Source: an uncultured Lachnospiraceae bacterium
GTDB taxonomy: Bacteria; Bacillota_A; Clostridia; Lachnospirales; Lachnospiraceae
Direction: 5' to 3'
Assembly (NCBI GenBank): GCA_900555005.1
Contig: USJM01000096.1
Coordinates: 1 to 6,858, forward strand
DNA length: 6,858 nt
The translations under genes were made by a program, and so were the position numbers. Of the stretch, positions 1 through 4,805 are shown piece after piece; the first letter of the stretch is position 1; every line of letters begins with the position of its first letter. The notes beneath the pieces are model-generated. The model did no database searches. It was given only the letters and a program-made list of their open reading frames with translations, and was not told the origin of the DNA.

Positions 1-314
1 CCCACCGGGCACCCCGCCGACATCTCACCATCCGCTGCCTCCGGTGAATCATCCCCCGTCTCCTGCGGAGCTTCCGTCCTGTCTTCCGCTGGCCCCTGCG
101 AACCATCCCCCGCCTTCGGAGCGGTTTCCAGGCTTCCATCGGCTGTCCCCTGGGGTCCATCCCCTGTCCCCGGTGCAGTTTCCTGATTGCCAGCTGCCTC
201 TGTCGACACGATGGCTTCACCTGCTGCATAAGCCGGCAACGCGTTCGGCAAAGCGGCCGTGCCCATTGCCAGTGCCAGCAGGACTGCGGATGCTCTCTTC
301 AGATTTCTGCTCAT
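1..314 (-). CDS. Secreted protein of unknown function, N-terminal part only
   Basis: The ATG at 314 opens 104 visible codons and the gene runs off the left edge without a stop, so its catalytic or binding part is not in the window. Residues 1-30 are a clear Sec signal peptide: a basic start (MSRNLKRAS), a hydrophobic core rich in Ala and Leu, and an AYA site favouring cleavage after residue 30. From residue 45 on the mature chain is low-complexity (Glu, Gly, Asp, Pro, Ala, Thr) in an 18-residue degenerate repeat, probably a flexible linker. The gene lies downstream of the cell-wall hydrolase on the same strand, so an envelope role is plausible but inferred. The SD is poorly placed: GAGGAA at 331-336 is 16 bases from this ATG but 5 bases from a tiny upstream ORF that overlaps the start. 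No sigma-A promoter was recognised in the gap, so cotranscription with the hydrolase is possible. Start and reading frame are fairly secure; function is unknown. Confidence 0.75.
   Translation of the reverse strand, partial: MSRNLKRASAVLLALAMGTAALPNALPAYAAGEAIVSTEAAGNQETAPGTGDGPQGTADGSLETAPKAGDGSQGPAEDRTEAPQETGDDSPEAADGEMSAGCPV
21..182 (-). repeat. Three degenerate 54-bp tandem units encoding an 18-residue linker repeat
   Basis: Reading minus, codons 45, 63 and 81 each begin a unit of the pattern E-(T/A)-(A/P)-x-x-x-G-D-(G/D)-x-(Q/P)-(G/E)-x-A-(D/E). The Gly-Asp pair sits at the same offset in all three units (residues 51-52, 69-70, 87-88), so the period is exactly 18 codons. The units have diverged in DNA. 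The array may continue past the left edge. Confidence 0.6.
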
Positions 315-325
315 CTGTCGCTCAT
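311..325 (-). other. Four-codon upstream ORF overlapping the start of the secreted-protein gene
   Basis: On the minus strand the ATG at 325 reads Met-Ser-Asp-Arg and then TGA. The TGA overlaps the main ATG (ATGA at 314-311). GAGGAA at 336-331 is 5 bases from the mini-ORF start, which is ideal spacing, but 16 bases from the main ATG. This suggests that ribosomes may load on the mini-ORF and reinitiate. Seen directly in sequence; the coupling is inference. Confidence 0.4.
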
Positions 326-377
326 CAATCTTCCTCGTTCCCGATGCTTTCTGTTCACTTTCTCCCGATACAGGAAA

Positions 378-407
378 GGCGCTTCCCGGTTTTTCCGGAG
401 CAGCGCC
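378..407 (-). terminator. Stem-loop between hydrolase and secreted-protein genes, possible terminator
   Basis: Reading minus, GGCGC and CCGG pair with CCGG and GCGCC around an AAAAA loop with small internal mismatches, followed by only TTT. On the plus strand the same hairpin is followed by CGCTTTTT, a better U-tract, although no plus-strand gene ends here. It lies 47 bases past the hydrolase stop. It may terminate or attenuate read-through into the downstream gene. The U-tract is weak, so confidence is limited. Confidence 0.4.
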
Positions 408-453
408 CGCTTTTTATCACTGAATCATTCGTTTCGCTTTCTATCGCTGCTGT

Positions 454-2043
454 TTAACCAGCCCAGTACCTTCGGTTCTGATGATGCAGCCAATGCTTCT
501 GGGTACCACCAGCCTTATCAATAGGTGACACGATAATGCCTTTACTCTCATTGGCAGCATGGACAACCTGGTTGTTCCCGATATAGATGGCAACATGGCT
601 CGCGTAAGAACCCGATCCGTAGAAAACAAGATCTCCAGGCTGAAGGTTTGCATCGGAAACCTTCATACCTGCAGCATAGCCGATCGTTGAATAGTACCCG
701 CTCGCTCCGTTCATCTGATCGACAGCCACTCTCATGATCCGCACCCCGAAGTGTGCCATCACAGCCTGTGTAAACCCGGAGCAGTCCGTTCCATTTGTCA
801 GGCTTGTCCCGCCGTAGACATATCTGTTTCCGATAAACTGCTGTGCAAACCGGACAATCGCATTTCCGCTCACTGCCGATTCTGACACGATGTGTCCGTC
901 GGACGGATCCGTGTAGTAGCAGCTTCCCGCGGCAAACACAACGGAATCTGTCTGAAGCACGCCCTGCGCATCGAAATAGAATTTATATCCGCCGATGATC
1001 TGAAGACCTGTCAGAGCCCCGCCATCGCCTCCCGCATAATAGCGCTTTCCGTCAGATGTCGACAGCCACTGATTGGTAAGCGGGCTCCCGCCTGCGCCAA
1101 AAAGATAGGTTCGGCCGTTCTGTACCACAACACCGGAAGACGGCTTTTGTGCCTTGGTTCTGATCCCGTCCGCACCGACATAGTAGTCTCCGATAAAGCG
1201 GTTCGTCGCGATTCTGCCGTCTGCGTCACACCAGTAATAGTGCTTCTTGTACTTTACCCAGCGGTTTACCGCAACCCGGCCGGTCTTATAAACATAATAA
1301 CGGCTCCCCAGGTAGGAAAACAGCCTCGCGGAGGTGTACATCTGCCCGTTCGGGCGAAAATAATAGGTGGAAGCACCGATTCCGACGAGCCCTTTCGCAA
1401 AGCTCCCGTCTGCCTGAGCGTAATACTTCTTCCCCTTCAGCTTTACAAAACAGTTTTTCAGAAGATAACCCTTTTTTCCTGCATAGTACTGTGCACCATT
1501 CAGGCTGATCAGTCTGCTCTTCTGAAGCACACCCCTGCTGTTGAAATAGTACAGTCTTGAGCCGATCTCCTGCAATCCTGTCAGCTTTTGATGCTGTTCA
1601 TTGTTGTAATAGGTCTTGCGTCCGATATGATACCAGCCGACGGCTGCCGGTGCTGCGCCGCCCTTGATCAGAGCACCATCCGGCCCGAAATAGTACTTGC
1701 CCTTCTTTTTATTGATATATAACGCACCGGTCTTCTTGTGCGCATAATACTTTGCACCGGCGTAGCTGATCCAGCCATAGCGGCGTGCTCCTGTGTTCAG
1801 GTCAAAGAAGTATACCTTCGTTCCCACCCTCTGAATGCCCCGGAGCATGAGGCCATTTTGATCGAACAGGTAAACCCTCCGGCCGATTTTCTTCAGGCCG
1901 GTCACCGTTGTCCCTGCTTTTGTCACATACTTTACACCATCGGGAGTATTCACGAAGCCTGCCTGCACGGCTATCGGTGCTGATGTCATCAGCATCATCA
2001 AAAGCAGCAGAAATGCCGCAATGCGTTTGCCCAATCTCTTCAT
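454..2043 (-). CDS. Secreted NlpC/P60 cell-wall hydrolase with wall-binding repeats
   Basis: A 529-residue secreted peptidoglycan hydrolase. Residues 1-28 are a signal peptide (KRLGKR, a Leu/Met-rich core, VQA cleavage site). Residues about 36-390 carry many ~20-residue Tyr-rich repeats of the cell-wall/choline-binding type (patterns such as YYF-x-x-x-G and G-x-x-YY), expected to hold the enzyme on the wall or on a surface glycan. Residues about 393-529 are an NlpC/P60 domain, a papain-like fold that cuts peptide stems, usually at gamma-D-Glu-diamino-acid bonds. Catalytic residues are visible: Cys421 in TDCSGF, His483 in SHVAIYIG, and His495 in VVHAAN as the likely third member. All are present, so activity is expected. 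The start at 2043 has GAGGGAG just upstream. The gene has its own promoter about 100 bases upstream, with a WalR-like site and an upstream ORF in the leader. The exact bond cut and the ligand of the repeats cannot be read from sequence. Confidence 0.93.
   Translation of the reverse strand: MKRLGKRIAAFLLLLMMLMTSAPIAVQAGFVNTPDGVKYVTKAGTTVTGLKKIGRRVYLFDQNGLMLRGIQRVGTKVYFFDLNTGARRYGWISYAGAKYYAHKKTGALYINKKKGKYYFGPDGALIKGGAAPAAVGWYHIGRKTYYNNEQHQKLTGLQEIGSRLYYFNSRGVLQKSRLISLNGAQYYAGKKGYLLKNCFVKLKGKKYYAQADGSFAKGLVGIGASTYYFRPNGQMYTSARLFSYLGSRYYVYKTGRVAVNRWVKYKKHYYWCDADGRIATNRFIGDYYVGADGIRTKAQKPSSGVVVQNGRTYLFGAGGSPLTNQWLSTSDGKRYYAGGDGGALTGLQIIGGYKFYFDAQGVLQTDSVVFAAGSCYYTDPSDGHIVSESAVSGNAIVRFAQQFIGNRYVYGGTSLTNGTDCSGFTQAVMAHFGVRIMRVAVDQMNGASGYYSTIGYAAGMKVSDANLQPGDLVFYGSGSYASHVAIYIGNNQVVHAANESKGIIVSPIDKAGGTQKHWLHHQNRRYWAG
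874..1938 (-). repeat. Tyr-rich cell-wall-binding repeat array within the hydrolase
   Basis: Residues 36-390 of the hydrolase are built from consecutive ~20-residue units. Most contain an aromatic pair (YYF, KYY, RYY, TYYF) followed a few residues later by Asp/Asn-Gly and a short hydrophobic stretch. Unit length varies and sequence identity is low, so this is an old, diverged array and not a recent DNA expansion. The units resemble CW_binding/glucan-binding repeats (PF01473-like); the family assignment is by eye. Confidence 0.75.
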
Positions 2044-2102
2044 TCCGCTCCCTCAGTTCTCGCAGTAACTGCTCTTTTTCTGTAACACTTGTAACAAACC
2101 AT
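2040..2102 (-). other. 20-codon upstream ORF translationally coupled to the hydrolase
   Basis: Minus-strand ATG at 2102, 20 codons, then TGA at 2042-2040. The stop overlaps the hydrolase ATG as ATGA. An SD-like AAGGGGAG lies 8 bases before this ATG. The peptide begins MVCYKCYRKR, with a tandem Cys-Tyr pair encoded by two TGTTAC copies. Its 3' half contains the GAGGGAG that serves as the hydrolase SD. The arrangement fits a leader peptide or translational coupling device. It could also be chance, since the ORF is short and I cannot test conservation. Confidence 0.4.
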
Positions 2103-2123
2103 TCGAAAAGCTCCCCTTTATTC

Positions 2124-2140
2124 ATTACAATTTTGTTACA
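2124..2140 (-). promoter_or_regulatory. WalR (YycF)-like binding site in the hydrolase leader
   Basis: On the minus strand the site reads TGTAAC-AAAAT-TGTAAT, a perfect fit to the published WalR consensus TGT(A/T)A(A/T/C)-N5-TGT(A/T)A(A/T/C). WalRK controls autolysins of the NlpC/P60 and related classes in Firmicutes, which suits the gene downstream. It starts about 10 bases after the -10 box, so it covers roughly +3 to +20. That position would suit repression or fine tuning better than classical activation. Sequence match seen; regulator identity inferred. Confidence 0.5.
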
Positions 2141-2149
2141 TTTATTTGA

Positions 2150-2178
2150 ATATTACACATTTTCGATCTGTATGTCAA
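2150..2178 (-). promoter_or_regulatory. Sigma-A-type promoter of the hydrolase gene
   Basis: On the minus strand a perfect -35 TTGACA (2178-2173) is separated by exactly 17 bases from a -10-like TAATAT (2155-2150, 4 of 6). The predicted start near 2143 gives a leader of about 100 bases containing the WalR-like box and the upstream ORF. Its -35 overlaps that of the divergent proC promoter. Confidence 0.7.
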
Positions 2179-2201
2179 TAGACGCGCTTGTGTGGTATGA
2201 T
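2172..2201 (+). promoter_or_regulatory. Candidate promoter of proC
   Basis: TATGAT at 2196-2201 matches the -10 consensus at 5 of 6 positions. A weak -35, ATGTCA (2172-2177, 4 of 6), lies 18 bases upstream and overlaps the -35 of the opposing hydrolase promoter. The predicted start near 2208 gives a leader of about 98 bases to the proC ATG. Confidence 0.45.
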
Positions 2202-2220
2202 GTCGGGAAACAGCGTGGGC

Positions 2221-2253
2221 GGTGCTTTTGCCGTTTCATCTGCCGGCAGCACC
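2221..2253 (+). other. Strong stem-loop in the proC 5' leader
   Basis: GGTGCT (2221-2226) and GCCG (2230-2233) pair with CGGC (2244-2247) and AGCACC (2248-2253), with a three-T bulge and a 10-base loop. No U-tract follows, so it is not a plain terminator. AAAGC at 2254-2258 could instead pair with GCTTT at 2225-2229, allowing an alternative fold. It may influence proC expression or mRNA stability; no known riboswitch class was recognised. Confidence 0.4.
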
Positions 2254-2291
2254 AAAGCAGTGGATGATGAGATGTCAATCTGAGTAATACC

Positions 2292-2298
2292 GGGAGGG
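2292..2298 (+). promoter_or_regulatory. Ribosome binding site deciding the proC start
   Basis: GGGAGGG lies 7 bases before the ATG at 2306 and only 4 bases before the in-frame GTG at 2303. The ATG start is therefore preferred. Confidence 0.7.
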
Positions 2299-2305
2299 CT
2301 TTGTG

Positions 2306-3097
2306 ATGAAAATTGGGTTTATCGGCTGCGGAAACATGGCAACAGCAATGATTCGCGGGATTCTGAAAAGCGGTCTCGCGTCCGAGGCAGATCTGATGGC
2401 CTCCGCAAAGACAGCGAAGACACAGAAAAAAATAACAGACGAGCTGCACCTTGCATGTGGGACCAATGAGGAGACAGCATCGTTCTCCGATGTCCTCTTT
2501 CTCGCTGTCAAGCCTCAGTTCTATGAGGATGTCATCCTTTCGATCCGTGACCATGTCAAAAAAGAAGCGCTGATCGTGACGCTGGCGCCTGGCAAGACAC
2601 TCGAATGGCTCGAATCCCTCTTTGGAAAAGACCGGAAGATTATCCGGACCATGCCCAACACCCCCGCGATGGTCGGCGAAGGCATGACGGCTGTCTGCCC
2701 GAACCATTCAGTCACAGATGAGGAGCTTGACTCCGTCCTGGCACTGCTCACCAGCTTTGGTCAGGCAGAAGTGATTCCGGAAAACCTGATTGATGTCGCG
2801 ACCGCCGTCTCCGGATCCAGCCCGGCTTACATCTTTCTGGCAATTGAAGCAATGGCGGATGGTGCCGTTGCAGATGGAATGCCGCGGAACAAGGCATACA
2901 AGTTTGCCGCGCAGGCCGTCCTGGGTTCCGCGAAAATGGTTCTGGAGACAGGAAAGCATCCCGGCGAGCTGAAGGATATGGTCTGCTCCCCGGGCGGAAC
3001 AACGATGGAGGCTGTCCGCGTCCTGGAAGAAAAAGGCCTTCGGTCCGCCCTGATTGAGGCAGAGAAGGCCTGCGTGCGAAAAGCCCGGGCGATGTAA
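2306..3097 (+). CDS. proC: Pyrroline-5-carboxylate reductase
   Basis: Cytosolic enzyme for the last step of proline synthesis: it reduces 1-pyrroline-5-carboxylate to L-proline with NAD(P)H. The 263-residue length is normal for the family. The N-terminal Rossmann fold opens with MKIGFIGCGNMATAM (GxGxxM). The family motifs AVKPQ (67-71) and MPNTPAMVGEG (116-126) follow. The C-terminal helical dimerisation domain carries the P5CR signature, from SGSSPAY (169-175) through ADG (184-186) to HPGELKDMVCSPGGTT (218-233). No key residue appears lost. An in-frame GTG one codon earlier is possible, but SD spacing favours the ATG. The gene stands alone, divergent from the cell-wall hydrolase and convergent with upp, so it is probably monocistronic. 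Its leader holds a strong hairpin. Its stop codon lies in the loop of the terminator hairpin. No proA or proB is in the window. Confidence 0.96.
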   Translation: MKIGFIGCGNMATAMIRGILKSGLASEADLMASAKTAKTQKKITDELHLACGTNEETASFSDVLFLAVKPQFYEDVILSIRDHVKKEALIVTLAPGKTLEWLESLFGKDRKIIRTMPNTPAMVGEGMTAVCPNHSVTDEELDSVLALLTSFGQAEVIPENLIDVATAVSGSSPAYIFLAIEAMADGAVADGMPRNKAYKFAAQAVLGSAKMVLETGKHPGELKDMVCSPGGTTMEAVRVLEEKGLRSALIEAEKACVRKARAM

Positions 3098-3108
3098 AAC
3101 CGCCCGGG
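3084..3108. terminator. Bidirectional hairpin between convergent proC and upp
   Basis: CCCGGGCG (3084-3091) pairs perfectly with CGCCCGGG (3101-3108) around a 9-base loop that contains the proC stop TAA. In the minus direction the stem is followed by CTTTT, a fair terminator for the tsaC-upp operon. In the plus direction the downstream stretch is only T-rich. It is probably shared by both genes. Confidence 0.65.
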
Positions 3109-3122
3109 TGATCCTTCATTCT

Positions 3123-3752
3123 TTACTTTGTTCCAAAGATCCGGTCTCCTGCGTCGCCGAGTCCCGGAATGATATAGCCGTGGTCGTTCAGTTTCTCATC
3201 AATCGCGCAGATGTAGATATCCACATCCGGATGTTCTCTCTGGACTCTTGCGATTCCCTCCGGAGCCGCAATGATATCCAGAAGGCGGATGTGCTTGCAG
3301 CCGTGCTTCTTCAGCATCGAAAGCGCCGCGCACGCACTTCCGCCCGTTGCCAGCATCGGATCAACGACGAATACCTCTCTCTTTCCGCAGTCCGCCGGGA
3401 GTTTGCAGTAATATTCGACCGGTTCCAGTGTCTTCGGGTCACGGTACAGCCCGATATGGCCAACCTTCGCAGCCGGAATCATCGTCAGCATTCCCTCGAC
3501 CATACCCAGCCCGGCTCTGAGAATCGGCACCACTGCCATCTTGCGGCCGGAAAGCTGCTTTGCGGTCATCTTTGTGATCGGAGTCTCAATCTCCACATCT
3601 TCCAGTTTCAGATCTCTTGTCGCTTCATAGCACATCAGCCCGGCGATCTCAGATACGATTGTCCGGAAATCCTTTGTCCCGCAGTTCTTGTTGCGGATCA
3701 CACCAAGCTTATGCTGGATCAGTGGATGATCACATACCGTAACTTTCGACAT
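3123..3752 (-). CDS. upp: Uracil phosphoribosyltransferase
   Basis: Cytosolic pyrimidine-salvage enzyme that makes UMP and pyrophosphate from uracil and PRPP. It has 209 residues, the usual family length. The N-terminus ([13 protein letters not shown]) is typical. [14 protein letters not shown] (75-88) is a conserved substrate-site segment with Arg79. [12 protein letters not shown] (129-140) is the PRPP-binding loop. [13 protein letters not shown] (192-204) forms the uracil-recognition end. All look intact. AAAGGAGG (3758-3765) lies 5 bases before the ATG, the strongest ribosome site in the window. The gene is last in a minus-strand operon after tsaC and the phosphatase-like gene, 75 bases downstream of the latter. 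That gap holds two small hairpins. No separate promoter was recognised there, and transcription probably ends at the hairpin shared with proC. Confidence 0.97.
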   Translation of the reverse strand: MSKVTVCDHPLIQHKLGVIRNKNCGTKDFRTIVSEIAGLMCYEATRDLKLEDVEIETPITKMTAKQLSGRKMAVVPILRAGLGMVEGMLTMIPAAKVGHIGLYRDPKTLEPVEYYCKLPADCGKREVFVVDPMLATGGSACAALSMLKKHGCKHIRLLDIIAAPEGIARVQREHPDVDIYICAIDEKLNDHGYIIPGLGDAGDRIFGTK

Positions 3753-3768
3753 TCTGTCCTCCTTTATG

Positions 3769-3808
3769 GGCAGCTTTCGCCGCCATTCTCATGCTGCATC
3801 GCTGCAGC
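3769..3808 (-). other. Two tandem GNRA-loop hairpins in the leader of upp
   Basis: In the minus-strand RNA, GCTGCA-GCGA-TGCAGC (3808-3793) is a perfect 6-bp stem with a GCGA tetraloop. Eight bases on, GGCGGC-GAAA-GCTGCC (3784-3769) is a 6-bp stem (one G-U) with a GAAA tetraloop. The second ends 3 bases before the upp SD. Neither has a U-tract. They may set mRNA stability, processing or SD access within the operon. Confidence 0.45.
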
Positions 3809-3827
3809 TTCCTACCTGCCTCTCTTC

Positions 3828-4286
3828 TCAGTTCAGCTCCTCCTGCTGAAGAATACCGGCCAGCCGCTCAATCTGCGCATTCAGCTCCCGGAAGCACTGC
3901 CCATAATCGCCAAGCGTCCCTCCGTACGGATCATGCACCTCTCCCTCTCCTCGGATGTACTCACTCAGGGAGAACACGTTGATCGGGTTGGCAAAGTCCC
4001 TCAGCAGCCGCTCCTTCTCAGCACCCGTGATCGTCAGGATCAGTGTCCTGTCGTCAAAATCTGCCTCATCGAGCGGATCACTCATATGATCTTTCATCGT
4101 CAGCCCCTGGGCGACCAGGACAGCCTCCGCTTTCGGATTAATCGGCTCCGGAAAAAGCACCACGAGTCCTTTTGAAAGAATCAGGATATCCTCCAGCAGA
4201 AAATGTCTGGAAAGGATCGCCTCCGCCATCGGACTAGTGATCGTATCACTCTCACTCACGAAGATCAGTTTATCATAGTGTTTCAC
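3828..4286 (-). CDS. Low-molecular-weight phosphatase-like protein, apparently catalytically inactive
   Basis: 152 residues, the normal length of a low-molecular-weight protein tyrosine/arginine phosphatase. The fold signature is recognisable: a hydrophobic first strand, then SPMAEAIL (18-25), SKG (38-40), a DDRTLILTIT segment (78-87), and DPYGG (119-123) carrying the usual general-acid Asp119. The phosphate-binding loop is degraded. Where active family members have C-x5-R-S, this protein reads V-S-E-S-D-T-I-T-S-P-M, with Ser11 in place of the nucleophilic Cys and Thr17 in place of the essential Arg. The reading frame is otherwise open and coherent, so it looks like a maintained pseudoenzyme and not debris. 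The start is GTG at 4286, with GGAGG (4294-4298) 7 bases away; the overlapping ATG at 4288 meets TGA at once. It lies between tsaC and upp, where active YwlE-type phosphatases are found in relatives. A role in binding phospho-ligands or partners is inference. Confidence 0.85.
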   Translation of the reverse strand: MKHYDKLIFVSESDTITSPMAEAILSRHFLLEDILILSKGLVVLFPEPINPKAEAVLVAQGLTMKDHMSDPLDEADFDDRTLILTITGAEKERLLRDFANPINVFSLSEYIRGEGEVHDPYGGTLGDYGQCFRELNAQIERLAGILQQEELN

Positions 4287-4293
4287 ATCCCTA

Positions 4294-4298
4294 CCTCC
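4294..4298 (-). promoter_or_regulatory. Ribosome binding site deciding the GTG start of the phosphatase-like gene
   Basis: GGAGG on the minus strand is 7 bases from the GTG at 4286. The only nearby ATG (4288) is followed directly by TGA, so GTG is the workable start. The site abuts a hairpin that ends at 4299. Confidence 0.65.
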
Positions 4299-4318
4299 GG
4301 CAGAGAGGTCTCCCTGCC
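4299..4318 (-). other. Intercistronic hairpin next to an SD site
   Basis: In the minus-strand RNA, GGCAGGGA pairs with TCTCTGCC (8 bp, one G-U) around a GACC loop. It lies between the tsaC stop and the SD of the phosphatase-like gene, with no spacer before the SD. No U-tract follows, so it is unlikely to terminate; it may affect translation or mRNA processing. Confidence 0.45.
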
Positions 4319-4320
4319 CG

Positions 4321-4791
4321 TCAGACCTTGATGACCTGGTGGCCTGCCGCCTTGATCAGACGATTCATGATCGCCTGCCCCATTCTCGGCGTATCGAAGG
4401 CTTCCGAATAGATCACATCCACACCCAGGTCATCGAAATCCCGAAGGATTCCGTACAGATGCATGGATATGGTGATCTCCTCCGTCCTTGTCCCGATGGA
4501 CTTGACGATTCCTCTGTCATAGGCCGCCGCAGACTCATCCGTCGCGATGATGCCAACCTTTCCTCCTACGGCTTCCTTCCGGGCAGTCAGAGACCGGATC
4601 TCCTCCACAACTCTGTCCTGCGGCCCCTCCACAATTGTGAGCGGCGCCTTCGGTGCGTAGTGGCGATATTTCATGCCAGGTGCCTTCGGATGAAAATTCG
4701 GGTCATTGAAATGAAGGCCCGGATCTATCCGGACTTCTCCCAGCACGTCCCGGAGCATCTCCATGTTGATGTATCCGGGTCTGAGGATCAT
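4321..4791 (-). CDS. C-terminal half of Sua5-type TsaC, downstream of frameshift
   Basis: 156 residues from the internal ATG at 4791. It begins with the end of the YrdC domain (MILRPGYIN). The interdomain linker signature APGMKYRHYAPKAP (37-50) follows, which in Sua5 proteins closes over the active site. The rest is the Sua5 domain, ending with IYSEAF-x-x-P-R-M-G-Q-A-I-MNRL. No SD precedes the ATG (the upstream bases are AGAAAAAATTCCC), so independent translation is doubtful. The stop is 34 bases before the GTG of the phosphatase-like gene, consistent with one operon. It should be read as part of the split tsaC gene. Confidence 0.75.
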   Translation of the reverse strand: MILRPGYINMEMLRDVLGEVRIDPGLHFNDPNFHPKAPGMKYRHYAPKAPLTIVEGPQDRVVEEIRSLTARKEAVGGKVGIIATDESAAAYDRGIVKSIGTRTEEITISMHLYGILRDFDDLGVDVIYSEAFDTPRMGQAIMNRLIKAAGHQVIKV

Positions 4792-4805
4792 GGGAATTTT
4801 TTCTG

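Noticed and set aside
44..457. Plus-strand ORF of 137 codons
   Set aside because: It is antisense to a gene with a clear signal peptide and repeat on the minus strand. Its protein is Pro/Ser/Leu-rich without any domain pattern and has no SD.
892..1560. Plus-strand ORF of 222 codons
   Set aside because: It lies fully antisense to the wall-binding repeats of the hydrolase; the opening is a by-product of that gene's codon use, and no motif is visible.
1802..2125. Minus-strand ORF of 107 codons starting in the hydrolase leader
   Set aside because: The first 28 residues look protein-like, but there is no SD, the start lies inside the WalR-like box, and the frame runs through the hydrolase signal-peptide region out of phase.
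2208..2305. T-box or known riboswitch before proC
   Set aside because: The leader is too short for a T-box and lacks its conserved motif and a terminator U-tract. No known aptamer was recognised.
3054..4175. Plus-strand ORF of 373 codons, antisense to upp and the phosphatase-like gene
   Set aside because: It is the longest shadow frame in the window, but it starts inside proC, crosses a terminator and two well-identified minus genes, and has no recognisable domain or SD.
4283..4288. ATG-TGA start-stop overlapping the GTG of the phosphatase-like gene
   Set aside because: It superficially resembles the other upstream mini-ORFs, but a bare ATGTGA next to an SD is easily produced by chance and encodes nothing beyond Met.
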